Assembly (NCBI RefSeq): GCF_000003815.2
Contig: NC_049987.1
Span: forward strand, 2,575,416 to 2,639,415
Origin: Branchiostoma floridae
Taxonomy: Eukaryota > Chordata > Leptocardii > Amphioxiformes > Branchiostomatidae
Reading direction: 5' to 3'
Length of the DNA stretch: 64,000 bases
Shown here: positions 1 to 12,200 of the stretch, in pieces
Numbering within the stretch: position 1 is the first letter of the stretch
Layout of the letters: each line of letters opens with the position of its first letter
The notes under the pieces: model-generated
Told to the model about the DNA's origin: nothing
Database searches by the model: none
The model's input: the letters and a program-made list of their open reading frames with translations, nothing else
Translations under genes and position numbers: made by a program

Positions 1-169
1 TATGCTCACTACAAAGATCCAGACACACAGACAAATACACAGACAGACACACACACACACAGACACACCCAAAACTATATTTCTATTTTCATGGAGATAA
101 ATACTTACCAAGTCTACCAGAATGTATTGGAAATGTTAAGATTGAAGGGAAGGGGTACAATTATAAATT

Positions 170-540
170 GCCGTTTCACATGGGGTTAAGGATCTGGGGA
201 AAATGAGACCATCCATTAACAAGGGGTTAAGGGTCTGGTAAGGGAGGGACCAGCCATTTGATATGCATGGGGTATACGCGGCGTTAAATATCTATGAACG
301 GGGACCATCCATTTCACAAGGGATTGAGGATATGGAATGAGGGCCATCCATTTCACGTGGGGTTAAAGTTTCTTGGAAAGGGTATGGGGAAGGAGGGACC
401 AACCATTTCACGTGGGGTTAAGGGTCTGGGGAAAGGAACCCAACCTTTTCATATTGGGAGGTAGGACTATCCATTTTACGTCTAGTTGAGGGTGTGGGGA
501 GGGTGAAACAATCCATTCCTTTCAATTCGACTAGTGTAGA
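170..540. repeat. Degenerate tandem repeat
   Basis: Six or seven imperfect copies of a roughly 50-65 base unit built around 'ccatttcacgtggggttaa' followed by 'gggtctggggaa'. Copies vary in length and sequence, so this is an old minisatellite. No coding potential is visible. Confidence 0.7.
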
Positions 541-560
541 ATAAACACTACACATTTGAT

Positions 561-1344
561 TTCAAACAGTTTATTTGATAGCAATTATTGACAATAAATA
601 TATGCAAACATATGTGTGCAAATCTAAAAAACACACAATGAATTGAGAAAAATACACAAGCACTATATAAAACTTTAAAAATTGAACTGAAATCTTAACA
701 TCCTCCATACATAGATTAACAATTACCCTTACTCTAGGACACGGTGGCCAACAGAGCCAAAATCAGATCAGTAAATGTAACATTGTCATTACATGGTATA
801 GAGGTAGCTTGGCGCCTTTGTACTTGACGAAGAATAGAAAGTTATTTTGTAGTCTAAGGCTTAGGCAGAGCTGATTATTAGTGTTCGACAAAAAGATGTT
901 GCATCAGTATGTTATTGTGTGTTTGGAAGGGTTAGTTTGTTAGTGTGTGTGCGTGTCTGTGTCTTTGTGTTAGTATCAGCGTCAGCCTAAGCCTTAGGTA
1001 GGGATTTTTCCAAATGACTGATTTAAAAGGCTACAAACAACCTATACTCATCAATAAACGGGCAATATTAATCGATCTACTGAATTACAATAATACAATT
1101 GAAATGCATTTTTAACACAAAGGCTAAGTGACAACAAAAGACAGTCACCCTGCACTGGAATGGCATGATATGATATGATATATTCAAAACAAAGACTACT
1201 TACAAAAGACGCATGTCTACACAGCTCAGTATCTCCAAACCTCTTTGCAATACGAGACCAACATGAAGCTTGACTCAAAAATATGGGAATAGGCAAGCTT
1301 AACTACATGAATCTAACATCTTGATATACGTAATGTACACTTTG
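561..1344. other. No gene seen; AT-rich intergenic or intronic DNA
   Basis: I see no conserved protein segment here. The only open frame (1051-1296, minus) is short, has no recognisable similarity and no splice context. Confidence 0.5.
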
Positions 1345-1720
1345 CATTCTGTCTGCAATGATTCGGTTTCTGTGACTGTGTCGACACCAAAAAGTATAGT
1401 GTGTCTAAAGGACTAAACTACTAATATCAAATAGGCTCTTCAACCACCTGTCTTCATTTCTGGCCTGTGTCGTTCTCTTGGTTCGGGACCCAAGATAACG
1501 ACACGAGGCAGATTATGTAATGGTCTAGGTCCCCGACAACCACTGACCACGACATAAAACAGATATGACACCAGATGGTGAACCAGGAAAGTTCCTGTTT
1601 TCTAAAAAACAGAATTTAGAGTAACGCTAAAAACAATGCCGACCATCGACACAGACACAGCCACGGAAACCAAACCAGTCACACATTGGGCCTGTATAAC
1701 ACAGAGACGGACTGAAGCCC
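1345..1720. mobile_element. Foldback MITE, family A, copy 1
   Basis: The left arm around 1358-1385 ('gattcggtttctgtgactg') is the inverted counterpart of the right arm around 1650-1719 (a 'cacagccacggaaaccaaa' type sequence). The whole block is about 80-85 percent similar to 3463-3853 in the same orientation. No transposase is encoded. Confidence 0.65.
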
Positions 1721-1970
1721 TGCGTTCAAAAGGAGCCTTGGAGAGACTGAATGACTCCTTGGCTTGGTGATGAACTGGATGTTGCCACGAGGCACCGTCA
1801 GTGATGGTAGCACCTGAAGCCTACATTCCCAGCTCCTTCGCCCTTAGCAAGTCCAGGCATTTCTGCCAAATCGGTAGAACAAACATATATGCATCAGCAA
1901 CTTCACACAAACTGTTCAACCAGTCCTAATTTTGATTATAGAAATAAAACTCTCCAAAGCACTGTTCGGG

Positions 1971-2072
1971 TCCAGACATTGAAACTGTAAGCTTAAATTT
2001 ACCAGCACAAAGGAAAAAGACTGCTGTCCTACAATTAAGAAAAGCTAATTTCACAAAACACAGTACAACACC
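1971..2072. repeat. Diverged duplicate of 2959-3093
   Basis: Both segments start with 'gttcgggt' followed by a shared 'cattgaaa' stretch and end in 'cacaatac/cacagtac' runs. The similarity suggests that the larger block 1345-2160 was duplicated with 2950-3853 and then decayed. Confidence 0.5.
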
Positions 2073-2958
2073 ATTAGAACGTTTCGGGTAGTCCTACAAT
2101 TGTTACTACTGTCGGTTTATACGGACTGACAATACTGCGCAAACAAGATACAATGCTACAAACATGCCTAGCATTAGGCCGATTGCCTAATTTTACACAA
2201 CACACTGTGCCATACCTTGTCATATGTCCGTGAAAGACTGATGTCCATCAGGTCTTGTAGAGATGATTGACATACGGACTGTCCTCTAAACATCCAGTTA
2301 TGAAATGTCTTCTCAAGAAGCTGATGAAGACGACTTTCAACGAATCCAACTATGGGAAGTGGCACCAAGACGGCTTCCGCCAGGACCACTGTCTCCTCGG
2401 ATGCCTGGCACCTCCTTTGCCCACATTTTCCCGGCAGGCCTTGCTGTGAAATCGGCAAAAGAAACAGACAAGCATGAACTGCCTCACTACCGCTGCAACA
2501 AACACAATTGGTTCAACGCCGGCTGTCCATTGGCGAGTATACGAACTGGACACACAATGCAGTACAATACCTTGTCTATGTCTCGGAAAGACTCGTGCCT
2601 TGGTGATGCACCAGACGTTGTCACGAATCACTTTCAGTAACGGTGACGCTTTACACGTCCATTATCCAACTCCGTTCCTTGCTTTCCACGTTCAGTCATT
2701 TCTAACAAATCGGTAGAAGAAACAGACATATGCATCAGCGTGCCGTACCACCGCTGCCACAAACACAAAGGATTAAGGCCTGTCCAATGGCAAGTACCTA
2801 GAAACGGAACACCCCAAACCTCTATACAGACTATCTGATATTCAGATGAAGAATGCGTACGACAAACTTTTCCATGATCCACCTGACAAACATTCCAACA
2901 ATAATACAAATGTATTCATATGCGTCATTCAAGCATTAATTTAAGTACTGAGCATTAA

Positions 2959-3093
2959 TTGTTCGGGTACAAACATTGAAAATGAAACTATAAACTTAAA
3001 CTTGCCAACACAAATGAATTGTTATTCATTGGCAAAGAACGTTGTCCTAGCTATAATCAAAAACTGCTTTCACACAATACGATACGATACCTT
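2959..3093. repeat. Diverged duplicate of 1971-2072
   Basis: Partner of the segment at 1971-2072, in the same orientation and about 1.0 kb away. The run from here to 3270 has no supported coding content. Confidence 0.5.
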
Positions 3094-3462
3094 GTCATAT
3101 GTGTGGGAAGACTGCGAATCGTTCACGTTCGGCACCTTCCTTCGCCAGCCCTAGCCACCCTTTCCGCGTCCAGACATTTCTTCTTACGGTACGATGATCC
3201 TCAGTATAAAAGACGAGACAAAAATGAAACTTCACCAAGAAATATGGTAAAGACTATACCTAATACTTAAAGTAAGCTTAGCTATGTGAATGAGGCATGA
3301 CAGGAAGTTAACTTGATCTGTGATTGTAATTTCAGTTCTTGGTTTAACATAGAAATAGCGGGAATACTCATGATCTCTTGAAAGATGGAAAGCACAAGAG
3401 TGCGCTTTGCTGAAATTCCAAGTAATGCTGCCGTTTGTTTTGGTTACAATTTTGAGAGTAAT

Positions 3463-3853
3463 GGCTTCAGTCTGTTTCTGCCTTATACAAGCCCATTGAA
3501 TAGCTGATTCGGTTTCTGTAACTGTGTCGACGCCGAGAAGTCTAGTGCTATTGATATTAAATAGGCTCTTCAGCCACCTGTTTTCCTTTCTGACCTGTGT
3601 CGTTCTCTTGGTTCGGGACCCAAGATAACGACACAAGGCAGATTATGTAATGGTCTAGGTTCCCGACAACCACTGACCACGACATAAAACAGAAATGACA
3701 ACAGATGGTGAATCAGGGAAGTCCCTGTTTAAAAAAAAACAACAGAATTTACAGTAACTGGCCGAATACAATCCCGGCCATCGACACAGTCACAGAAACC
3801 AAATCAGCCACACACCAGGCCTGTACAACACAGAAACGGGCTGAAGACCGAGT
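3463..3853. mobile_element. Foldback MITE, family A, copy 2
   Basis: The terminal arms pair over about 60-70 bases. The left arm 3464-3530 includes 'gctgattcggtttctgtaac'. The right arm 3783-3850 includes 'gtcacagaaaccaaatcagc'. The element is a homologue of 1345-1720 and has no open frame of interest. Confidence 0.75.
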
Positions 3854-3974
3854 GCAAAAGGAGCCTCCATTTACAAAATGTCCTGATATAAACCCCTACC
3901 TGCATCATCACTCGAGATGTCAACAAAACACACTCAAGCGCCTTACCATCAACCAAGAGATTTTTTAAAGTTAA

Positions 3975-4195
3975 AGTAACCTCACAAATTATTTACTTCC
4001 TATCATGCCGATGACAAGTTAGTCCCAGCCCATCTCTGCAATATGTTTCCATTTCACGCCCCATAAGACAAATAACAACTTAACTTAGTTTCAGGTCCCC
4101 TGGTTGATCCGGGTTCGATGGTACCAATAAGATCCTGGAAGCAACAAAGAGAAATTATTATAATTAGGTCGAGACAGCCTTCTTGTTTTGTTGTA
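3975..4195. repeat. Direct repeat flanking the LINE fragment (left copy)
   Basis: Shares 'atttacttcctatcatgccg', 'aacttaacttagtttc' and 'caataagatcctggaag' with 4728-5055 in the same order and orientation. The two copies bracket the reverse transcriptase fragment, which could mean a local duplication or two ends of one older element. Confidence 0.7.
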
Positions 4196-4196
4196 A

Positions 4197-4275
4197 TTCA
4201 TCATCATCATCATCATCATAGGTACCCCCAGATGACCCCGCGTGGGGCACTGAGTAGCGAGGGGGGGGGGGGGGT
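4197..4275. repeat. (CAT)n microsatellite and a poly-G run
   Basis: A short CAT triplet run at 4199-4219 is followed by a G-only run at about 4261-4275. Open frames crossing it are artefacts. Confidence 0.8.
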
Positions 4276-4319
4276 GCCACTCCGGAATTGTTCTGGGAAA
4301 GTATGAGAATTTGTAGGTG

Positions 4320-4713
4320 TCAGTGCGGGCGAAAATTGGCTGGTACTTGAGATGTTCCACCGTCAAAGACAACCCTCTGGGTTCTCTCCGCAAGGAAGGC
4401 CCTAAGCCAAGACTGAAGAAGGCCAGAAATGCCATAGTGCTCGAGTTTGCTCAGCAGACGTTCGTGAGGCACGGTATCGAATGCGTTGCTAAAGTCAACC
4501 ACCGCGGCATCGACCTGTTTGTTCTGGTCCATGTTTTTGGCCAGGTCTTGGAGGGTAAGCACCAGCTGGCTCTCGCAGGACAGACCCTTTCTGAAACCAT
4601 GTTGCGCTAGGGACAGAATGCCATGAGTGTCTAGATGTTTCATCATGTGGCTGTGCACGATGTGTTCGAGCACTTTACCACAGACCGATGTCAGAGACAC
4701 CGGCCTATAGTTT
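4320..4713 (-). pseudogene. LINE (non-LTR retrotransposon) reverse transcriptase fragment
   Basis: Reading the minus strand from 4713 gives 'NYRPVSLTSVCGKVLEHIV', the hallmark of a non-LTR reverse transcriptase palm domain. It continues to motif A, 'VDFSNAFDTVPHERLL', which contains the first catalytic aspartate, then 'WLRAFLAERTQRVVFDGG'. The frame ends before the YxDD box, and the endonuclease domain is absent, so it is a truncated internal fragment of about 130 codons rather than a working element. Family resemblance is to CR1/jockey-type LINEs; finer assignment needs a database search. Confidence 0.85.
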
Positions 4714-4727
4714 AATACATAAGAGAC

Positions 4728-5055
4728 CGCACAAATCGTTTACTTCCTATCATGCCGACAAGTTAGTCCCAGACCATCTCTACAATATGTTTCCGTTTCA
4801 CACCCCATAAAACACACAAGAACTTAACTTAGTTTCGGGTCCTCCGACAGGGCTTTCACACGAGCACCGATCTCCTGGACTTCACCGTACAGCTAGCCGT
4901 GGAGATGGCATCGGACAACCTCTCACCGGGATAAGTCCCAACATGAACATTGCAGCTGCAGTTGATCCGTCTTGATGGCACCAATAAGATCCTGGAAGTA
5001 ACAAAGCGAAATTATTGCAATTAGGTCGAGACAGTCTTCTTGCTTTGTTGTCACG
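4728..5055. repeat. Direct repeat flanking the LINE fragment (right copy)
   Basis: Partner of 3975-4195. It carries an extra stretch (about 4857-4960) not present in the left copy. Confidence 0.7.
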
Positions 5056-5770
5056 CTCACGGTGACGCAGTGGTAGGCAAAAAGCAGGTGTTTGGAAAAA
5101 GATTGATTTACATATTAACCAATAATTTGATCTGCTAATTCAAATATGAATTTTTAATCCAATCTACTGCCATTCTGGTAGGCGCCAGCCGTCGAATGCC
5201 CCGGATGTAAACAACAACAGCGATCGGTCGAATTGATATAGCACAGTGAGGCCTTACATGTAAGCACCGGCGGTAGGTCCGCGTTTTTATGTCCACCAAC
5301 GTTCACAAAAGAATTCAACGTTAACGTTGCCAATTATTGGCATTACATTGGACTGTTGATAACTTGCTTAAAACACATAAATGCACTATGTGAAAAACGA
5401 CCCTACTAACCTGTTGTCTTGGGTTAGACACGGCTTGAAGTACAAAGGATTCACAGCGGCCGTGATGCCCTTTTGTAATGGGAGTTGCGAGGTATGTCTG
5501 TCACATCAGACGGCTGGCAGACGAACGACGCGACACTTTGGGGTTTCAGACAGGTAACCACAGGGGCTAGTCTATACACGATTGGTCTAGTCTAGAAAAT
5601 CCGCCGGTGTTATTGGTCAAAGGAATGCTGTTGTACGATTGGTTATCTGAGATAATGAAATTGATTGCAGCACACGGCCAGAGGTAGCAGTTCATTACGG
5701 CACTGCAGCTGAAAATGAGCCTAGGACTCTGTTTCTATGCCTAGGATAGGCACCATCTTCTGTAGTTGCC
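5056..5770. other. Gene-free stretch with several CCAAT-type motifs
   Basis: No coding segment recognised. Between 5575 and 5650 there are three 'attggt' (inverted CCAAT) pentamer contexts, 'acgattggtctag', 'ttattggtcaaag' and 'acgattggttatc'. They could belong to a promoter, but no downstream first exon was found. Confidence 0.3.
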
Positions 5771-5827
5771 GCTGACTCATTCTTTTTGTTTGCTTAAGAC
5801 GGATAGCAAGCGAAAGGAATGAGTCAG
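5771..5827. promoter_or_regulatory. Palindrome with paired AP-1-like sites
   Basis: 'gctgactcattc' and its inverse 'ggaatgagtcag' face each other about 30 bases apart, with an inner 'tttgc'/'gcaag' pair. Each arm contains an AP-1 consensus heptamer (TGACTCA/TGAGTCA). It may be a regulatory element or a tiny foldback; the sequence cannot separate these. Confidence 0.35.
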
Positions 5828-6833
5828 TGGTTCTTACGGAGGGCTAGAAAAAGGCAAGTCAAAGTTCATTGCACAACGCTTGTAAATAGATACAATGCAA
5901 GGCAAGCACTGGCTTATTTAACCAATCGCAGGCCATTCGCCAATGATGCATGCGGATGGTCGGCGCCACATGACATGAACGGCCCTTTGTCACATCACCT
6001 AAAGTTATATAAATTGAAATGGATAATCTGCGTTGTGTAAATCCACTTGTTTGATGTAACACCCTAACGTTTTAGGGCATACCCTACCTATACTTAATAC
6101 TGTGGAATTCTACAAAAATAAGCAGAAGAAAGGGAAGTAAAAATATCATTTCTATGACTAAACGTCCATGGCAAGACAACCTAATAAGGACGAGAAAGTG
6201 CTCAGATTGCATGGCTATGGCGGTCCCAGTCTTTCAGTCCAGAGAAAGTAAAATACTGTACATGTACATGATACAAATAACTCAGTTTCCGGGCGTTTTC
6301 TGCGTTTTCCTGACTCGAGTTTGTGGTTGGTGCCTTGTTTGTCGGATTCGGGTTGCGGGCATTGTCCTCGCCCAACTGATTTGAGTTTAGGTAGGTCAGA
6401 TGAAACGCAGGTGGTGATTGTTATGATTGGAGTCTACGATAAAATGAATAGAACGAACCATTCCTTTTATAGGGATTTTAAACTTGAAGTTACCAATGCA
6501 AGAGAGGCTTTTTCGACATTGAAAAACTGTACAACATGATATGTACTGACTATTATGATTACAACATGTAGTGAAAAATAGGTTCTATTATAGCAATTAG
6601 ATTATTGCTATAGCTTATAGTTCGTAAATCAGCCTCATTACGAAACACATTGGGTACCTACTGGCTGCAAATGCACCAGATAATAATTCAAAGAATAACA
6701 ATGTGTTCAAAGTATGAAAGTCTTAGCAAAGAAATCTATTGTAGCATTTTCTCATGAATTATGTAAATGAGACCCTAATTTACATGAATTACGTATGCAT
6801 GTTCAACTTAACGTACATGTTGCTGCCAAATGT
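5828..6833. other. Gene-free, AT-rich stretch
   Basis: Short open frames at 5819-6040, 6154-6384 and 6321-6539 have no recognisable similarity and no consistent splice context. I see nothing else here. Confidence 0.5.
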
Positions 6834-6835
6834 CG

Positions 6836-7157
6836 CAAGTATGGAATTTTCGTCATTTAGCACTATAATAACAATTTCTCATTAATTATGCAAATTAGGT
6901 AACAATTTGCATAATTGATGTCTATCGATATTTCTCTCTTTTCTAGTTACATTTGTCATGTTTAAGTGATCTAGTATTATGAAATACTGTGGCTTCGGAA
7001 GAATGGAATTTTCGTCATTTAACACTGTAATAACAATTTCTCATTAATTGTGTAAATTAGGTAACAATTTGCATAATTGATGTCTAGCGATATTTCTCTC
7101 TTTTCTAGTTACATTTGTCATGTTTAAGTGTTCTAGTATTATGAAATACTGTGGCTT
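6836..7157. repeat. Tandem duplication of a roughly 160-base AT-rich unit
   Basis: 6842-7003 and 7004-7157 are nearly identical. Both contain 'atggaattttcgtcattta', 'ggtaacaatttgcataattg' and 'tttctctcttttctagttac'. The few differences show it is recent. Confidence 0.9.
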
Positions 7158-7339
7158 AATAAACTGTGCTCATTAATTATATTAATCATGCAAATTAGCC
7201 CCTGGTTTGCATTGATAGCCCTTATTTATTATTATTCATTATTGTTTTTAACACCAAAGCGTTCGGAAGTCGGTGTTCGGCAAACTTCGGGTGATTTCGG
7301 CAACCGTTCGTATGTATGATTCTTTGGAATCGACAGTGT

Positions 7340-7830
7340 GTTTGTAACCGCTAAGTGTGCGATTCTCGGGAATCTTTCCGTGGACCGAGTACACAGTTTG
7401 TGTGTTAGTGTACGATTCTCGGAAATCTTTCAGTGGACCGAGTGTGTGTAAGTGTACGATTCTCGGAAATCTTTCAGTGGACCGAGTGTGTGTAAGTGTA
7501 CGATTCTCGGTAATCTTTCAGTGGACCGAGTGTGTGTAAGTGTACGATTCTCGGAAATCTTTCAGTGGACCGAGTGTGTGTAAGTGTACGATTCTCGGGA
7601 ATCTTTCAGTGGACCGGGTGTGTGTAAGTGTACGATTCTCGGGAATCTTTCAGTGGACCGAGTGTGTGTAAGTGTACGATTCTCGGGAATCTTTCCGTGG
7701 ACCGAGTGCACGGTGTGTGTAAGTGTATGACGATTCTCGGGAATGTTTCAGTGGACCGAGTACACAGTGTATGTTTAATAGTGTATGATTCTCGGGAATC
7801 CCATGGTGGACCGAGTACACACTTTGAGTT
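7340..7830. repeat. Minisatellite with a 44-base unit
   Basis: About ten copies of a unit containing 'cgattctcggaaatctttca' and 'gtggaccgagtgtgtgtaag'. The central copies are exactly 44 bases; the outer ones are longer, with 'acacagt' insertions. Not coding. Confidence 0.9.
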
Positions 7831-7893
7831 CATTAGAGTCGAATTTTTATTACAGCAAACTAATACTGATTTCAACAAAAACTCGATGGCCTA

Positions 7894-8625
<732 letters not shown>

Positions 8626-8835
8626 CACGGTATGTTTCTCAGGAGAAGTGACACATTTCTACATGTGCTGAAGCACAGTAGGTCCTGACATGTGTTAGGT
8701 TGTTTTTATTTTCGTGATGACTTCACTAAATCACGACATCGGCCGAATTTGCGTTTCAACTGTATTAGTACTATTCTATCGCGAAATTAAGTCCATGTGA
8801 AAATAAGTGTGTATACAGTATACAGTATGCGTATA

Positions 8836-9000
8836 CTGTAAATGCATTTCAGTTCGCGGTGGTTTTAAGTTCGCGGTAGCACCATGCACTGTAGTCTCTT
8901 ACTGCCATGGAAAACGTCCGCGGTGATTTTAAGTTCGTGGTGAAATGGCAACGCGAAAACCGCGAACATAAAACCACCGCAAAAATGTCTGCTTTTACAT
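8836..9000. mobile_element. MITE family B, copy 1 (TA target site)
   Basis: Begins 'ctgtaaatgcatttcagttc' and ends in the inverted 'aaaatgtctgcttttacat', with TA dinucleotides on both sides (8834-8835 and 9001-9002). 'ttcgcggtggttttaag' and its inverse recur inside. A homologue at 32034-32241 has a resolved TA duplication, which points to Tc1/mariner-type mobilisation. Confidence 0.8.
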
Positions 9001-9108
9001 TAAGTGTGTTTTTTGGTCGATGGAGTATACAGCTGGGCTATCACCAAAAGCTCATTCATCGTCTGTGATTGATCTATGATAATAATGTCATTAAAGACAT
9101 GGTGGTAA

Positions 9109-9145
9109 TGACGTCATTCGATGACGTGTGATAATGATGACGTCA
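9109..9145. promoter_or_regulatory. Cluster of cAMP-response-element palindromes
   Basis: Two full TGACGTCA octamers (9109-9116 and 9138-9145) and one TGACG half-site (from 9122) lie within 37 bases, ending 16 bases before the acceptor of the first visible NOX4 exon. Seen directly; function is inference. They could mark an internal enhancer or alternative promoter. Confidence 0.4.
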
Positions 9146-9161
9146 CCCCTTGTGTCCCCAG

Positions 9162-9272
9162 GTGGGCCTGTGCGTGTCCCGTGCCTCTGCCTCCGTCCTG
9201 AACCTGAACTGTGGCCTCATCCTGCTGCCCATGTGTAGGACTGTACTGGCCGTCATCAGGGGGTCAACACAG
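9162..9272 (+). CDS. NOX4 exon a (helix II region)
   Basis: 111 bases, phase 0 to 0, bounded by 'cccag' and 'gtaac'. Encodes '[18 protein letters not shown]' then '[19 protein letters not shown]', a NOX4 signature block. Confidence 0.95.
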
Positions 9273-12200
9273 GTAACAACGGAGTTTTATTTACAGTGAT
9301 TCAAGAAGGAAAAGCGAAAATCAAAGAAGCATTTGGCATTGCACAAGAGGGGCATCTGCAAAGATAAGATACAAAACCAATGACGAAATAAGTTCCAAAA
9401 ATAATTTCATTAGGTTTGTAGAATAGAGAATATGATATTCAACTTTTCTTTTTGTTACCACACACTACTTAAGCCCCATCTGCTTTCGTCTCTGATCAGA
9501 CATCTTCTGGTAGACATAGAAACATACGCAGGTGAAAGCCATTGCTGATTTTGTAATAAAATAAAATCCCAATACTAGACAAAAGGCTAAAGAACGACAG
9601 AAAGATGGATATAAAACCAAAGTAACCTAGGGCATACTAGTAGTTTTCATCTTTCAAGACGCATAGTTTCTAAAATTTTGAATGTGTCTCGTTGTAATCG
9701 CAACGAATGACTCTGCAGAGCATGTGGTAGTTTCCCAAGCTTCAAATTCTACATCTTGCAATTGTGAATGAACCTGGAAAGCTGGGAACGTCGCTAATAA
9801 GATAGCACTAGCTATGATGTCTTACGTGTTAGAACGTGTTGTATTTTGTTATTAATTGTGATGGTATAAGGATAACTCTAATTGTCTATTTCATTAATTG
9901 TGACGAGTAAACAAATTGACGACTTGTTACCTTCTGCATTTTACGTAATAAAAAAGAAACCTGTACGTGTATCAACCCGATATTTTATTCTCCAGTGCGT
10001 TGGACGGAAGGCACGGCGGGTTCTAGACGGCAGCAGGAAGTTCCACATGCTGTGCGGGGCAGCTATATGTGTGGCCGCCGGTAAGTAGACAATACCTTAC
10101 GGTCCTTTTGACGTAATCTCCTTGCAGATATTGTGGTGGCATATTAAAGATAGTATCATAAGCTGGGGAAGGAGTCACTTAGCCACCGCGGTGGCCGATT
10201 AACTCCTTTTGCCGGCTTATGATACTATCTTATGCCACCGCAATATCTGCTTGGAGATTACCTTTGGCGGACAATTACCGACAATGTTCTTCATCAAAAT
10301 AACGCCTGCAGGCTATTCCCAGGATCATCCTCTCAACAGTGCAACAATACTACCACGCACTGCTAACAGGATCATCCTGTTTGATAACACTTCAAATGTT
10401 TCTTTCGCTGACAGGATCACCCTGCTGTCAATAGCCAACTCTACACCCTACTCACGATCACTCACTTTTCCAGCGTATAACATGTTAATCGCACGTGACA
10501 TGTATAGAAAAAGAACTATACACTGTATTCTTACAGCAAGTAATTATGACCACTTAAGCTTGGTCTCTTTAGACCTCTCTTGACGGACAATTGCCAGCAT
10601 GTCAACTTTTCTTTCATTAGCTCCCTGTTCACGGTCACCGTCAGTTGTTCTGACTATAACAGATTGATCGGACGTGATGTATATAGTAAAGGCTAAAGGG
10701 GCAGGATTAGCTTACTGTTACTAAACCCATTTCCGTGTAAACTAAGTTCTCCGGTTTCCTTTCACTCTTAGCTGATTGAAAACGTCCATAGAAACAGTTG
10801 TCAGCTGTTTGTGGCCTTGATTGATGAGGGTTGGATGCTGAACTAACATGATTTACGATAACATCATTACAGAGATTTGAAACGGCATGTGCAAGTCAGT
10901 CAGTCGGAAAGACATATTAGAGAGCATGGCTAGACTGGGGCAAAGGCTAGCTCTAGCTTTTTATAAGGAGCTGTACAACACTCTCATGTGTGTCTAATAA
11001 GTTGCTATATCTTGAACGTTCACGAATACAATATATATCAACTCTCAAAATTCAGTCAGGTTCCCTGAGACCGCCACACAAAATCTCTGAATTTGCCAAT
11101 GCAGCATCAACTATTCCCATTTTTTTCTTCTTCAATTTTCGAGACTGTTTTGCATACAAGGTAAACCGCCTCATAGCGTAACACACCAGGTTTGTACTGA
11201 AGAGTACACACTGCATGGCTAACTGATCCACTCACACCAGGAATGACCCCTATTCTTTTCGAGAAGTCTGGTGGGTTCGTGTTCAAGGTGTGGCTCTCCT
11301 CAAACACGGGACCTCCATTTAACGTCCTATCAGAGGGAACGACCTAGTCGGATCAAGGTCATTATTTTCACCCGATTGAAGTGAGGAAAAACGTGTAAAG
11401 TGTACATGTCTTTCCCAATGGATGTTCGATTCACAACCCAGAGGTTCTGGGTTCGAATCCGTTGATGTGCCACTGATCTTATACCCTTGGTAAAGGTGTT
11501 TGAAACAACTTTCGTCACTTCACTCAAGTTAAAATGAGTACCGAGCTTCGGTTAGGGCCATCCCTAGAATAGGACCCGTGTTAGAGGAGAGCCACACATC
11601 GAGCACGTTTAAGAACCCACAACACTTATCGAATAGAGTAGGGGTTCTTCCCGGTGTGAGTTGATCAAATAAATCTGTCTGGATATGCAATGTGTACAGT
11701 TCAGTACAAACCTGGTGTGTTACGCCATAAGGCGGTTTACCGGGAATGCAAAACAAACGAACAAAAGATCGGAAACATGACAGGTTTCGAATAAATACAA
11801 TGTCTTGATCTCAAGGTAGTACAACAGGAAAAAAGGTCGAATTGTTTTGTGAGGATCTTACAGCATCTGGAAGTGATGTGTTGGTGACGTCATGTAGAGG
11901 GAGGAGGTAGACTCGACCGTCTCCACGGTTCAGACGGTCTTGCCGAGAAAGTCACAGTGGTTAACGATGGACAACGTTTCTGTTGATAAGAAAAGAGGCT
12001 GACATTTCTCTCGTCATTAGACAAGGTCACGAACATGCCTCAAGCCCTAACATACCGCCTTTTCGTGCCATGTTTATTCAATCACATGGATGACATCATC
12101 TGGGCACTCCAGATGATGCGAGTGTGCGGATAAAAATGGCCAAGAAAAAAAGATGACTTCATGATGAAATCTGATAAGTGGCTAGGAAGGTCGAAGAAAT

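Noticed and set aside
1051-3968. Numerous 60-134 codon frames
   Set aside because: They lie in foldback repeats and diverged duplicates with no consistent frame between copies.
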